Shown here piece by piece: positions 34,789-43,597 of a stretch of 64,000 nt of DNA. How positions within the stretch are numbered: position 1 is the stretch's first letter; each line of letters opens with the position of its first letter. Where the stretch lies: positions 1-64,000 of the forward strand of contig CAKTEH010000002.1 in NCBI GenBank assembly GCA_934546935.1. Reading direction: 5' to 3'. Source of the stretch: an uncultured Eubacteriales bacterium (GTDB lineage Bacteria > Bacillota > Clostridia > Oscillospirales > QAMX01). Under the pieces are notes generated by a model. That model was not told where the DNA came from. It saw only the letters and a program-made list of their open reading frames with translations, and did no database searches. Position numbers and translations under genes: made by a program.

Positions 34789-36426
34789 TTGGAAATTTAT
34801 GATTACCAGGATCCGCAAGCCCGGGTGCGCAGCGCACGTTTTCTGGGAGAATACGCACGTGCTTACCGGGCAGAAGCAGATGAAAAATGGACGCTGTTTT
34901 ATGAATATTACCACGGAGAGCATCGGACCGCCGCACAAATCGCGCAAAGCTGCGCTGCGGCCGGTATTCCCTGGATTGCCGCGCAAAGCCCGGATCCCTA
35001 CTTCCAAGTGGAAGCACAGATCAACGCCGAACTACCCGACTTTGAGTTCCGGGGACGGGACGACGACCTCGACAGCATCCGTGCCCGGCAGAGGGAATTC
35101 GTCGTACGCTATGTGCTGGAACGCAATCGCGTAGCCGAGCAGGCAGCGTCAGATGACCGCCGGTGCCTGATCACCGGGACTTCAGCATGGAAGGTGTTTT
35201 GGGACAACACGCTTGGCGGCGACGGTGATATCCGCGTCGTTTCCATTGACCCACGCTTCCTGTATCCCGACCCATCCGCTAAGACGTTGGAGGACTGCGA
35301 ATATATCCAATATATTTATCCGATGCACCAGCGCAGCTTCGCGCGGGTTTACGCGGAAGAACTGGCCCGGTTAAGACTCCAGCCAAAGGATTTTCAAAAA
35401 CCGTACGACCCATTTACCCAGCCGGATGCACAGACCTATCAGGCCGGAGACGATACGATCGAGCTTACAGAACACTGGTACCGTGATGCAGACGGGGATA
35501 TATGCTGTTCCATCCAAGCCGGCGGATATGAGCTGCGCCATATTGAGAAATACTGGCGTGCAGCCGCCGCAGGATACAACGAATTCCCCTTTGTAATCCG
35601 CTGCCGCACTGCAAACCCCGACGGATTCTGGGGGATTGGGGATCTTGAACCGATCCTGACACTGGTTGACGCAGCCGACCGGGAATTATCCATAGCCCAG
35701 CTTTCCAGCGCATTTACAGGAAGCGACGTGATTTTAGCGGAATACGACGCTTTTGCCGAAGAACCAGAAAACCGGCCCGGTGCAATCTGGCGCCTGAAGC
35801 CGGGCGCCAGCGGAAAAGTCAGCAGGCTGGGCGGGTTGGGCAGCAATACAAACCGGCTGGAAATGTCGAATATGCTGCGCGCTTTGATTTCTGAAACATT
35901 GGGTACTCTGGATGTTAACCATGGGCTGGTCAGCACAAACTTTTCCTCAGCAAGCGCACTGCAGCAGTTGATCGAGCGCAGCGAAGCGCGCAACAGTGCA
36001 AAAAAGCAGGAACGGCTGGGGGCTTATGCCCGCCTTTTCCGTCTGATTGACTGGACGGCGCTTGAATTTTACGATCAAGACCGCGTTATCTTCCTCGGCG
36101 CAGAGAGCAGCAGACAGGAAAAACCTCTTGTTTTTACTTTCAACGCAAAAAAACTGCGAACCCCACAGGGTTATTTCCCCGAGGTTGACACGATCATTGG
36201 TACGGGGGAGCGGCGCCGGCGCGGGAATTCCTTCGAATTGGCTGCCATCGAAGCAATGCTGGCCCACGGGATCAGCCGGGAGAACTACCCGCTTGTCTTA
36301 CAAGTTATGCGAATGTTTGATATTGAAGCCTCTAATACATTGGAAGCGCATTTCCAGCGGGTTTTTGAGCAGGAACAGCACAAAATTGGGGCGGTAAACC
36401 CAGACAATGGACAAATTACGCTATAA
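34789..36426 (+). CDS. Portal protein
   Basis: The dodecameric portal connects capsid and tail and gates DNA. The 545-residue protein begins at TTG 34789, six bases after GAGGTG (GTG 34780 is the other choice). Recognisable are the wing/crown type segments RCLITGTSAWKVFWD, SIDPRFLYPDPSAKTLEDCEYI, FPFVIRCRTANPDGFWGIGDLEPI and ISETLGTLDVNHG, resembling P22/podovirus-style portals in which a YPDP motif and a GxGxLEP segment recur. It sits directly after the terminase as expected. Confidence 0.85.
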   Translation: MEIYDYQDPQARVRSARFLGEYARAYRAEADEKWTLFYEYYHGEHRTAAQIAQSCAAAGIPWIAAQSPDPYFQVEAQINAELPDFEFRGRDDDLDSIRARQREFVVRYVLERNRVAEQAASDDRRCLITGTSAWKVFWDNTLGGDGDIRVVSIDPRFLYPDPSAKTLEDCEYIQYIYPMHQRSFARVYAEELARLRLQPKDFQKPYDPFTQPDAQTYQAGDDTIELTEHWYRDADGDICCSIQAGGYELRHIEKYWRAAAAGYNEFPFVIRCRTANPDGFWGIGDLEPILTLVDAADRELSIAQLSSAFTGSDVILAEYDAFAEEPENRPGAIWRLKPGASGKVSRLGGLGSNTNRLEMSNMLRALISETLGTLDVNHGLVSTNFSSASALQQLIERSEARNSAKKQERLGAYARLFRLIDWTALEFYDQDRVIFLGAESSRQEKPLVFTFNAKKLRTPQGYFPEVDTIIGTGERRRRGNSFELAAIEAMLAHGISRENYPLVLQVMRMFDIEASNTLEAHFQRVFEQEQHKIGAVNPDNGQITL

Positions 36427-36439
36427 AAGGAGATTGAAG

Positions 36440-36874
36440 ATGGAAAATCAGGAACTGGATAACCAGGAAAATCCGCAGCAGGCGATTTTAGAGCGGCTGG
36501 AGCAGCTTTTCCCAGACACGGAACCAGAAAAACTCGCAGAAGGTTTTGACGCGCTGATCCAGGCGCATCCGGAAGCAGACCTGGCCGGTTTATGCACCGA
36601 CCCCCTATTTGCACAGTACGCAGCAGGACGCGGTGAAGCGCTGGACGTCATGTATGAATCCTATCGCCACTTTTCCGACACACTTTCCGAGGAGGTAGAA
36701 CGGCAGGTCCGGGCACGCACGCAGCGGGCAAGCGGCGCCTGTACCGCCAGGACCTCTGCGCCGGATGCAGGCCTGAGCCCAACGCAGTCCGCCACGCTGG
36801 CGGAATGGAACCGCACCTATCCGGAATACGCCATGAGCACGCGTGAATATGCCGCAATGCTGAAAAACATCTGA
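36440..36874 (+). CDS. Scaffold-like protein
   Basis: The 144-residue acidic, Gln/Glu-rich helical protein (NQENPQQAILERLEQLF; EVERQVRARTQRAS) is located between portal and capsid genes, the standard position of scaffolding proteins. The C-terminus TYPEYAMSTREYAAMLKNI carries a short aromatic/basic helix such as those binding the capsid. The ATG at 36440 follows AAAAGGAG. No family is recognised; the role is inferred from position and composition. Confidence 0.6.
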   Translation: MENQELDNQENPQQAILERLEQLFPDTEPEKLAEGFDALIQAHPEADLAGLCTDPLFAQYAAGRGEALDVMYESYRHFSDTLSEEVERQVRARTQRASGACTARTSAPDAGLSPTQSATLAEWNRTYPEYAMSTREYAAMLKNI

Positions 36875-36887
36875 CAGGAGGACACAC

Positions 36888-37535
36888 ATGAATATTTATA
36901 CTGATAAAATTTCCGCGCTGACGCATGAATCCAGCTATGCAGCAGACAGCGGCGCATTGCGCCGCGGTCAGATTGTGGTACTGTCCAAAAATACCGTACG
37001 TCCGGCACAGGCCCAGCAGACGGATGCGATCCTGGGTGTCTGTCTGGAAAATCTGGAATCCGGGCACCCAACAGGCGCCCATGTCCGTGTAGCGGACAGC
37101 CCCAGTACCGTATACGCCTGTGATGCGCCACGAATCACCGCTACCTCCGGAAGCACAAGCACAGTCGGCGCGACAGCGCTGGCCAGTTTTGCAGACGACG
37201 CTTTCAACGGCGGCGTGTTGAAATTTATACATCCTGGTGCATCCAGCACCAACAGTGCCTTACCCGGCGATGTGTTCCCCATTACCGATTACAGTGGAAC
37301 AGACAAAACCTTTACGTTTGAAGGTACGCTTTCCGGCGCAGCGGCGGCCGGGGATACATATCAGGTATTCCCGCCAATTGGCTCCTCGCTGGGTGCATTG
37401 GACACTTCGCGTGACGCCATAGTGCTGACAACCGCCACAAACAATTTTGTCCTGCGTGTCGTAGGGTGGGAAACGCAGGCCGGAAAGCTTCTGCTTATGG
37501 CCAACACGCATATTTTCGGAAGTAAAAACGCTTAA
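36888..37535 (+). CDS. Head decoration or minor capsid-like protein
   Basis: The 215-residue protein is rich in Ala, Thr, Ser and Gly and predicted beta (LRRGQIVVLSKNTVRPA, AILGVCLENLESG, LRVVGWETQAGKLLLM). These small beta-rich proteins directly before the major capsid gene usually stabilise the shell. AGGAGG lies eight bases upstream. Family not firmly recognised. Confidence 0.55.
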   Translation: MNIYTDKISALTHESSYAADSGALRRGQIVVLSKNTVRPAQAQQTDAILGVCLENLESGHPTGAHVRVADSPSTVYACDAPRITATSGSTSTVGATALASFADDAFNGGVLKFIHPGASSTNSALPGDVFPITDYSGTDKTFTFEGTLSGAAAAGDTYQVFPPIGSSLGALDTSRDAIVLTTATNNFVLRVVGWETQAGKLLLMANTHIFGSKNA

Positions 37536-37551
37536 AAGGAGAGTGTGATTT

Positions 37552-38517
37552 ATGGCGATTACCAATATTAACAATGTCTGGAAAAACGACCTGTATCCAT
37601 TGATTGACCGCGTTTTCGACTATGAATATAAAAACCGGCTTGGGGCGCTGCGGCGCATTGTTTCCGAAGTCGACTCCCGCGCAGTGGAATACCGCGCAGA
37701 AGGAATGGGTGGTTATGGGGAATTGCCCAGCTACACCGGCGAGCTGCATAACATGGATCAGCGCCGCGGGTTCATTACGATTATCCGTCCGGAACAGAAA
37801 GCCGGTTCCATTGATATTGATTACAAATATGCGCGGATTGATAAATCCGGCGAAGCACGGGCCGCAGGACGCCGTGCGGCATATTCGGCCGCTATGAGCG
37901 TCTACATGGGTGTGCTGCGCATGTTCGGCTGTGCGTTTGACGCAAATGTATGCGGCGGGGATGGGCAGCCCTGGGCAAGCGCTGTGCATCCGGTAGCGTC
38001 GTACTGCAGCGAAAATGGGGAAAGCGTAGCCGATACAGAAGCGGGCACCTTTTCAAACCTTATTTCAAGCGAGCTGTCTGTTTCTGCAATTACGGCGGCA
38101 AATACAATGGCCAACCGTTTCGTCACACCCGATGGGCTCCCCTTTCTGACCGATTTCTTCTCCAACGGCATCTTACTGGTTTCTCCGGAGCTGGAGGGCA
38201 GAGCCCGGGAAATATGCGGCCCGCAGGCTAAGCTTTCCCCGGGCCTTGATCCCTCCAGCGGGGACAATGCGGCCAATCCGGTATACGGTATGCGCTATAT
38301 GGTTGTCGGCGGAGGGGACGCCGGGTTCTCGGCAAAGCAATGGGCGGTTGCAGACGCCGGTCTGCTGAAAGAATGCGCAAAGATTATCTATATCAGCCGG
38401 CCGACCGTTATCCATGCAGCATTGGACAACCCGCTGATTGCCCGTATTGTCCCTTACGTTGATTTCGGCGTCGGTTGGACAGACGCCCGTCCGATTATTT
38501 TTTCAGATCCGGCCTGA
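37552..38517 (+). CDS. Major capsid protein
   Basis: The 321-residue protein fits an HK97-fold major capsid of gpT-like type: an extended N-arm (FDYEYKNRLGALRRIVSEVDSR), the E-loop-like QRRGFITIIRPEQ, then FGCAFDANVCGGDGQPWASAVHP, and TPDGLPFLTDFFSNGILLVSPEL, with a C-terminal VDFGVGWTDARPIIFSDPA. A GGGDAG turn lies in the A domain region. It is preceded by AAAAGGAG and followed by a GC-rich hairpin, as often seen after capsid genes. No protease gene is present, so maturation cleavage is not expected. Confidence 0.85.
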   Translation: MAITNINNVWKNDLYPLIDRVFDYEYKNRLGALRRIVSEVDSRAVEYRAEGMGGYGELPSYTGELHNMDQRRGFITIIRPEQKAGSIDIDYKYARIDKSGEARAAGRRAAYSAAMSVYMGVLRMFGCAFDANVCGGDGQPWASAVHPVASYCSENGESVADTEAGTFSNLISSELSVSAITAANTMANRFVTPDGLPFLTDFFSNGILLVSPELEGRAREICGPQAKLSPGLDPSSGDNAANPVYGMRYMVVGGGDAGFSAKQWAVADAGLLKECAKIIYISRPTVIHAALDNPLIARIVPYVDFGVGWTDARPIIFSDPA

Positions 38518-38532
38518 TTCCGGAAAAATTCA

Positions 38533-38561
38533 GCGCGGCCGCCCTCATCCGGCGGCCGCGC
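38533..38561 (+). terminator. GC-rich hairpin after the capsid gene
   Basis: An 11-bp perfect stem (38533-38543 with 38551-38561) and 7-base loop lies 16 bases past the capsid stop, with no T-run. It may cut back transcription of tail genes relative to capsid. Confidence 0.55.
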
Positions 38562-38574
38562 AGGGAGGTATGGA

Positions 38575-39486
38575 ATGACCCTACAGCAATGCTTGGACAA
38601 GACCAAAAAACTTATCAACTATTACAGCATTTCCGGCGAAACGGTCAGCACACAGGATCCGGTCCAGAAGGATTATACTTCCCGTGCCCTGTCCGCTATC
38701 GATACAGCGCAGAAAGAGCTGGCCGCCCGACGTCCATTTGTAAGGCATATATGCTTTACACAGCACAAGCTACACCCGCTTGCAAGCCTGCCCGGGTTCC
38801 GCAGGATTGAAGGCAGCCTATACCTGCAGGCCCAGGATGCAGCCGCGTTTTCCCTGCTGTGCGACGGAAACCTGACACTCCGTCTGGAATCCGGAGAGGG
38901 GGAGGACTGGGAAAGCCTTTACAGCACTTCCCATACAGCAGACGGGCAGATGCAGCGGCTTGCGTGGCAAGCGCCTGCCGGATCGGTCCCGGCAGGAAAA
39001 AGCCTCCGGCTATTTATAGAAAGTGACGGTGCTTTTTTAGCGGATGCGGCGCTTTATGCTGCATTCCCACAACAGGAGGACATCCCAATTTTAGGTGCAC
39101 GCCGTTTCCACAGCCTACCGGAAAATTTCAGCAAACTGCTTGACTGCCATCCGCAGGGTAAGCATGGGCAGATCATGCGCACAGGATTTGCCTGCATAGA
39201 TAATGGGAAAATCGGTTTCCCCTGGGATTTTGAAGGCGTAGTATGGCTGGCTTATACCGCCTACCCCTGCTGCATCTGCGACAGCACGGATCCCAGCGCA
39301 CAGCTTGAACTGGCCGAGGATGCGGCGGAAGCGATCCCCTTTTATGCTGCGGCAATGCTTCTGACGCAGGAAGACCCGAAGCTTTCTGAATTCTTCCTGC
39401 ACACCTATACGGATAAACTTAGGGCGCTGGAAGCAGTAACAGGTTTCCAAATCCGCAACCAGCTGTTTGAAGGAGGCAGGCGATGA
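38575..39486 (+). CDS. Head-tail adaptor-like protein
   Basis: The 303-residue protein starts with a helical N-terminal segment (TLQQCLDKTKKLINYYSISGE, TSRALSAIDTAQKELAARRPFVRH), has a middle beta domain (LTLRLESGEGEDWESLYS) and a helical end (AAEAIPFYAAAMLLTQEDPKLSEFFLHTYTDKLRALEA). Adaptor proteins that attach to the portal in short-tailed phages have this helical plan. Start at ATG 38575 follows GGGAGG. It overlaps the next gene by 4 bases (ATGA). Role inferred from position. Confidence 0.6.
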   Translation: MTLQQCLDKTKKLINYYSISGETVSTQDPVQKDYTSRALSAIDTAQKELAARRPFVRHICFTQHKLHPLASLPGFRRIEGSLYLQAQDAAAFSLLCDGNLTLRLESGEGEDWESLYSTSHTADGQMQRLAWQAPAGSVPAGKSLRLFIESDGAFLADAALYAAFPQQEDIPILGARRFHSLPENFSKLLDCHPQGKHGQIMRTGFACIDNGKIGFPWDFEGVVWLAYTAYPCCICDSTDPSAQLELAEDAAEAIPFYAAAMLLTQEDPKLSEFFLHTYTDKLRALEAVTGFQIRNQLFEGGRR

Positions 39487-41345
39487 AGGCGTCCCAGTTT
39501 GGTTTTGCACAGCGCGAAACCCGGGAATTCAGCCTGGGTGGGAAAGATAGCCGTCTTGACGGCGGAATCAATGCGGCAGATCTTCCTTATACCCTGGACA
39601 GCACGCAATCCCCACAGATGTGCAATCTGTGGTTCCAAGACGGCTCGCTGACAAAGCGCTGGGGTCAGGAAACCCTTCCTGGATTCCCAGAGGTTGCGCG
39701 GATTGATACAGCGTTTGCTGACGGGGGTGAATGGGCTTATGTACAGGCCGGCAACACCCTTTACAAAGCTGCATTCTCCGGGGACAGCGCGCAAATGCTT
39801 GGTTCCCTGCGAATCCCGGACGGCGCCGCACAGGCGCCGCCCGGAAAATTCGTCCGCAGCGGGACCGATCTTATCTTCTTAAATGGTCTGGATTATAAAA
39901 TCCTTACCCCAGCCGCAGGTACTTTTTCCGATATCGTCCCATATGTACCTACTGTTTTCAACCACTGCGTACCCGCCACAGGCGCAGGAGAAGCATGCGA
40001 GGAATTCAATCTGCTGTCTGAAAGCTATAAGATCAGCTATGATGCGGCAAATACTTCCGAGTATCAGCTCCCTACCAGTATCCCGCTTGGAGACGGTGCA
40101 GTCAGCGCACTTGTTAACGGAGCGGAAATGACAGAAGGAAATGGCTTCACGGTTAACCGGGATATGCGCAAGATTATTTTTTCCGCCACGCCCAGCGCGG
40201 GCTTTGACAATGTAATCCTGAAAATCGATGTTCCGGAAGTTTCCAGGGCAAAGGATATCCTTTCCTGTACTTGTGGGGTGGTTTACGGCGGCGACAGCCG
40301 CATGATCCTGGGTGGAAATGGGAGCAACGCGCTGTTTTGCTCTGCGGCGTATAATCCGGGATATTTCCCCGCTTCATGCACGCTGCGCGTAGGCAATGGG
40401 GAAGCCATTACCGGCTTCGGGTTACAGTATGATTTCCTTGCGGTTTTCAAAGCCCACGAGATCGCCTATATCAAATATGCTTACAGCAGCGAAAAGACTG
40501 TGCTCAGCGCCAATGTCCTCAACCCGTTTATTGGCTGCGACATGCCTGGATCCATCTGCAATATCGGCAATCGGATCGTCTTTGCCAACACGGAAAACGG
40601 CGTATGCCTGATTACCTCAACCTCCCGGGAAAACGAACGGAACATCCTGTTCATCAGCCGCAACATTGATGTCCTGCTCTTCGCTGAATCTGCCGATGCC
40701 CTCCGGAATGCTTGCGGGTTTGTATTTGATGGCAGGTACTGGCTCAGTGTGGGCGCGCACGTATATCTCTGGGATCATTCCGCACGGCCTTTGAACGCCG
40801 TCGGAGGAGAAGAAAATATGCGACGTCTTGCCTGGTACTATTTTGACAATATCCCCGCCGCGGCGTTTTTCTCCTCCGGAAGGCAGCTGTACTATTGCCG
40901 TCGGGCCGGTTATGAAAACGGTGCAAAGCTTGTACGCTTTACCCGTTCTTACCATGACTTTGGGGCCGCAATCCCTGCGCTTTGGCGCAGCGCCCAGCTG
41001 GATTTCGGCCGTCCGAACTGGTATAAGCGGCTCGACTGGGGGTGGATTATTTTTCACGGCCGCAACGATTCCGCAGCGGATATCCGCTATCTTTACAGCG
41101 ACCGGGATTATCATATAACCGCGACAGAGTCTGTGCCGGTTAACTATGGGCATTTTTCCTGGAGCAATTTCAGCTGGACACATTTTTCCTGGGGGATCCC
41201 CGGCATATTAAAAGCTTTTGTCCGTACCCTCCGGCGCAGGCGCGTCGTATTCTTCTCCATTGAGCTAAGCAATACGCAGCCAGGACGGGATCTCGCGCTT
41301 TCCGATATCATCATACAGTACAGTTACGAATATAAAATCAAATAA
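39483..41345 (+). CDS. Tail nozzle / stabilisation-like structural protein
   Basis: The 620-residue beta-rich protein resembles the large tail hub or nozzle proteins of podoviruses: SLGGKDSRLDGGINAADLPYT, a set of blade-like repeats (WAYVQAGNTLYKAAF, VRSGTDLIFLNGLDYKIL, GGDSRMILGGNGSNALFCSA), SICNIGNRIVFANTENGVCLI, and WLSVGAHVYLWDH. Near the C-terminus HFSWSNFSWTHFSWG is a three-fold Trp/Ser repeat seen in phage tail proteins. Coupled to the adaptor gene. Nozzle function is inferred from order, size and composition. Confidence 0.6.
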   Translation: MKASQFGFAQRETREFSLGGKDSRLDGGINAADLPYTLDSTQSPQMCNLWFQDGSLTKRWGQETLPGFPEVARIDTAFADGGEWAYVQAGNTLYKAAFSGDSAQMLGSLRIPDGAAQAPPGKFVRSGTDLIFLNGLDYKILTPAAGTFSDIVPYVPTVFNHCVPATGAGEACEEFNLLSESYKISYDAANTSEYQLPTSIPLGDGAVSALVNGAEMTEGNGFTVNRDMRKIIFSATPSAGFDNVILKIDVPEVSRAKDILSCTCGVVYGGDSRMILGGNGSNALFCSAAYNPGYFPASCTLRVGNGEAITGFGLQYDFLAVFKAHEIAYIKYAYSSEKTVLSANVLNPFIGCDMPGSICNIGNRIVFANTENGVCLITSTSRENERNILFISRNIDVLLFAESADALRNACGFVFDGRYWLSVGAHVYLWDHSARPLNAVGGEENMRRLAWYYFDNIPAAAFFSSGRQLYYCRRAGYENGAKLVRFTRSYHDFGAAIPALWRSAQLDFGRPNWYKRLDWGWIIFHGRNDSAADIRYLYSDRDYHITATESVPVNYGHFSWSNFSWTHFSWGIPGILKAFVRTLRRRRVVFFSIELSNTQPGRDLALSDIIIQYSYEYKIK

Positions 41346-41357
41346 GGAGCTTTGACT

Positions 41358-42611
41358 ATGGCAGATACATCCAATCCTTTACAGGATTTTTCGTTTACGC
41401 CCCCCGAAGGGCTGCGCAGCCGGAGCTATTCGCCATCTGAACCGGAAAGCGAAGATGCAATCCGCAGTCAAATTCAGGGCATCGCCGACCAGCTGCGCGA
41501 CCATGTAAATGCGCTACAGGGCAAGCTTTCCTCCCGGATGCAGGGAGCAGACGGCGCAAACTGTATTGGCAGCGCGCAAATCCCCAATGTGAGCGGGGAA
41601 ACAGTCGGCGAACAGTTACGCGCGCTGAAACAGCAATTGGACAATGCAATAATGGGAACGATCCCCGACGGCGGGATCGATACGCCAAAGCTTGCAGATG
41701 GCACTGTTTCCGGCGAAAAACTTGCAGACAGAAGCGTAAGCACAGCAAAAATTGCAGACGGCGCAATAAATGCGGCAAAAATTGCCGCGGGTGCAATCGG
41801 GACTGGACAGCTCGCAGACGGCTGCATCACCGCCTCCAAGCTTGCAGACGGCACAGGGAAACTGACGCATCGGCTGGTTTTAACCGAATCCGGGAATTGG
41901 ACAGCGCCATCTACCGCGCTTTACAAAATCACCTTGTTCGGCGGCGGCGGAGGCGGAGGCGCGGGTATGTACCTGCATAACACCGGCTGGACCAATCCAC
42001 ATCAACATTTCTCCGGCGCAGGCGGCAGTGCGGCAGTCCCGGTTTCCGGACAGTTTATGCTTATACAGGGCGCGCAGTGCCAGGTAGTCATTGCAGCCGG
42101 GGGAGCAGGCCGTACAACCAACAGTTATACGCTTAGCAATACAACGCCTGCTTTTACCTCCGTTGACGCAGAAGCGACCGCAGGCGGAGAGAGCATATTT
42201 TCCTACCGCGGCGCCATACTCCTGCAGACCCAGGCTTCCGCGCGGCTATCCGGCGGCGCATATATGCACAGTTCCCAAAAAAACAGCTACAATACGCTGG
42301 AAGTTTACGCCGGTTCCAGCGGCGCAGGATTTACCGCAGGCACGAAATCCGAAAACCTGAATTCCAGCAGCATCGGCACAGACTCCTCGATCCCCGGCGC
42401 GAGCAGCTGCGGCGGTGGGGACGGCGCCACGTATTCCTATACGCAGGCAAGCGCCGGCACGCCGGCATCGGGGTCCAATGCGCCGGCCTATGGCGCCGGA
42501 GGCGGAGGAGGCTGCATGGTCTATGGCACAAGCAGTGCAAACGCCGCCGCAACAGTCAGCGCAGGTGGAAATGGCGGGGATGGCGCAATCATCATTGAAT
42601 GGACGGAATAA
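41358..42611 (+). CDS. Tail fibre with ten-residue repeats and glycine-rich tip
   Basis: The 417-residue protein has an N-terminal adaptor region (residues 1-100) with a coiled-coil candidate (VGEQLRALKQQLDNAI). Six consecutive ten-residue repeats of the KLADGTV/KIADGAI form (111-166) follow, as in fibre shafts. The tip (190-417) has poly-Gly stretches (FGGGGGGGAGMYL, AYGAGGGGGCMVYG, GGNGGDGAIIIEW) like the glycine-rich fibre tips and adhesins of other phages. ATG 41358 follows AAGGAG. Receptor binding is expected but the target is unknown. Confidence 0.8.
   Translation: MADTSNPLQDFSFTPPEGLRSRSYSPSEPESEDAIRSQIQGIADQLRDHVNALQGKLSSRMQGADGANCIGSAQIPNVSGETVGEQLRALKQQLDNAIMGTIPDGGIDTPKLADGTVSGEKLADRSVSTAKIADGAINAAKIAAGAIGTGQLADGCITASKLADGTGKLTHRLVLTESGNWTAPSTALYKITLFGGGGGGGAGMYLHNTGWTNPHQHFSGAGGSAAVPVSGQFMLIQGAQCQVVIAAGGAGRTTNSYTLSNTTPAFTSVDAEATAGGESIFSYRGAILLQTQASARLSGGAYMHSSQKNSYNTLEVYAGSSGAGFTAGTKSENLNSSSIGTDSSIPGASSCGGGDGATYSYTQASAGTPASGSNAPAYGAGGGGGCMVYGTSSANAAATVSAGGNGGDGAIIIEWTE
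41688..41855 (+). repeat. Six tandem 30-bp coding repeats in the fibre gene
   Basis: The repeats encode ten-residue units with pattern [KQ][LI]A[DA]..[VI]xxx; they are diverged at DNA level, so they are old shaft repeats and not a recent expansion. Confidence 0.7.
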
Positions 42612-42622
42612 GGAGGTACACA

Positions 42623-42793
42623 ATGCGATACGCAGTCATAGAAAACGGGGTATGCGTCAACATTGTCAAATCGGACGCTGCATTTGCCAAAAGCATGGGA
42701 TGGGTCCTGCTTCCTGATGGATTTGGGATCGGGGACAGATATGAGGCAGGCGCCTTTTTCCGGACTTATCCGGAACCGGAAGAGGAAAAATAA
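42623..42793 (+). CDS. Small phage tail-associated protein
   Basis: The 56-residue product (MRYAVIENGVCVNIV at the N-terminus, WVLLPDGFGIGDRYEAGAFF later) follows the fibre gene with an AAGGAGG site. Phages often carry a small gene of this YAxIENGxVxNI type next to fibre genes; it may be a chaperone-like or capping factor. It closes the cassette. Confidence 0.6.
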   Translation: MRYAVIENGVCVNIVKSDAAFAKSMGWVLLPDGFGIGDRYEAGAFFRTYPEPEEEK

Positions 42794-42860
42794 ACCGTAT
42801 ACGACGCACAAACCTGCCTATGCGCTTACAGTCGTCCCAGCATTCGGAATATTTTTCAAA

Positions 42861-42895
42861 TACTGCCCGGCAGGATATAATCCTGCCGGGCAGTA
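42861..42895 (+). terminator. Terminator of the phage cassette
   Basis: A 15-bp perfect stem (42861-42875 with 42881-42895) and 5-base loop occurs 67 bases after the last cassette gene; no T-run follows. Confidence 0.6.
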
Positions 42896-43024
42896 CGCAT
42901 AGTGGAAAAAACCAGGATAAAAGCGGAAAAAATCGGGACTGCGCACGGTATTTTGTTAGGTTATCCAAACAAAATCAGAGAATCCTCCCCGCTTTTCATA
43001 AAATAGTAGAAACTGAAAAATCCT

Positions 43025-43077
43025 CTTGACAAGATAGTTAGCTTATGCTAACATACTCCTGTGTTAGGGGATCCTAA
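43025..43077 (+). promoter_or_regulatory. feo promoter with two DtxR-like operator palindromes
   Basis: TTGACA (43025-43030) and TAACAT (43048-43053) are 17 bases apart. A palindrome GTTAGC-TTAT-GCTAAC (43037-43052) fills the spacer and overlaps the -10. A second, TTAGG-GGAT-CCTAA, lies at 43064-43077. They resemble iron-dependent DtxR/IdeR-family boxes and match the better site before feoB. Confidence 0.75.
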
Positions 43078-43100
43078 TAATATAAAAACCGAGGTGGGCA

Positions 43101-43313
43101 ATGATGCCTTTGAACATGGCAAAGACCGGTGAAGTAAACCGGATCAAAAAAATTGGCGGAAATCCCGAAACCAGGAAATTCCTGGAAAACCTCGGATTTG
43201 TCCCCGGCGGGGCCGTTACGGTAATCTCCCAGATCAGTGGAAATATTATCGTCAGCGTAAAAGACTCCCGGGTGGCGATCAACCGAGAAATGGCGTCCAA
43301 AATCATGATATAA
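43101..43313 (+). CDS. feoA: FeoA-family protein, first copy
   Basis: FeoA is a small SH3-like cytoplasmic partner of the FeoB ferrous iron transporter. The 70 residues contain IKKIGGNPETRKFLENLGFVPGG and VTVISQISGNIIVSVKDSRVAINREMA, the family pattern. GAGGTGG precedes two consecutive ATGs (43101 or 43104). It is the first of two feoA genes upstream of feoB. Iron repression is expected from the operators at 43037-43077. Confidence 0.92.
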   Translation: MMPLNMAKTGEVNRIKKIGGNPETRKFLENLGFVPGGAVTVISQISGNIIVSVKDSRVAINREMASKIMI

Positions 43314-43327
43314 AGGAGTTTTGCAAA

Positions 43328-43549
43328 ATGAACACCTTGAGACAGGCCAAAGTCGGCCAGACCGTAACCGTTGTCAGGCTGCACGGGCAGGGCGCGGTGA
43401 AGCGCCGCATTATGGACATGGGCATAACCCGGGGCACCGAAATTTTCGTACGCAAGGTCGCGCCGCTGGGCGACCCGATTGAGCTTACCGTGCGCGGTTA
43501 TGAGCTTTCGCTGCGCAAATCGGATGCAGAAACAATTGAAGTCGAATAA
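43328..43549 (+). CDS. feoA: FeoA-family protein, second copy
   Basis: The 73-residue second FeoA domain has GQTVTVVRLHGQGAVKRRIMDMG then TRGTEIFVRKVAPLGDPIELTVRGYELSLRK, the most conserved FeoA segment. It lies 14 bases after the first copy behind AAAGGAG. Tandem FeoA proteins are frequent in Clostridia and may have separate roles at FeoB. A further DtxR-like box lies between this gene and feoB. Confidence 0.93.
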   Translation: MNTLRQAKVGQTVTVVRLHGQGAVKRRIMDMGITRGTEIFVRKVAPLGDPIELTVRGYELSLRKSDAETIEVE

Positions 43550-43597
43550 ACGATTTTCCACACAGGCCAGGCGTCTGTGTATGATTTGAATCATAAG

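Larger units (their letters stand above)
33202..42895 (+). mobile_element. Prophage-like virion structural and packaging cassette lacking integration, regulation and lysis genes
   Basis: Ten closely packed plus-strand genes encode small terminase-like, large terminase, portal, scaffold-like, decoration-like, major capsid, head-tail adaptor, nozzle-like, fibre and a small tail-associated protein. The order matches the late operon of a short-tailed phage; no tail tube, sheath or tape-measure gene is present. All frames are intact with good ribosome binding sites. The flanks are ordinary metabolic genes (GH4, feo) set off by hairpins, and I found no integrase, recombinase, repressor, replication protein, holin, endolysin, tRNA or att repeat. 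Confidence 0.8.

Noticed and set aside
33066..43020. Attachment sites flanking the phage cassette
   Set aside because: Comparing both flanks by eye gave no shared direct repeat beyond short A-rich matches.
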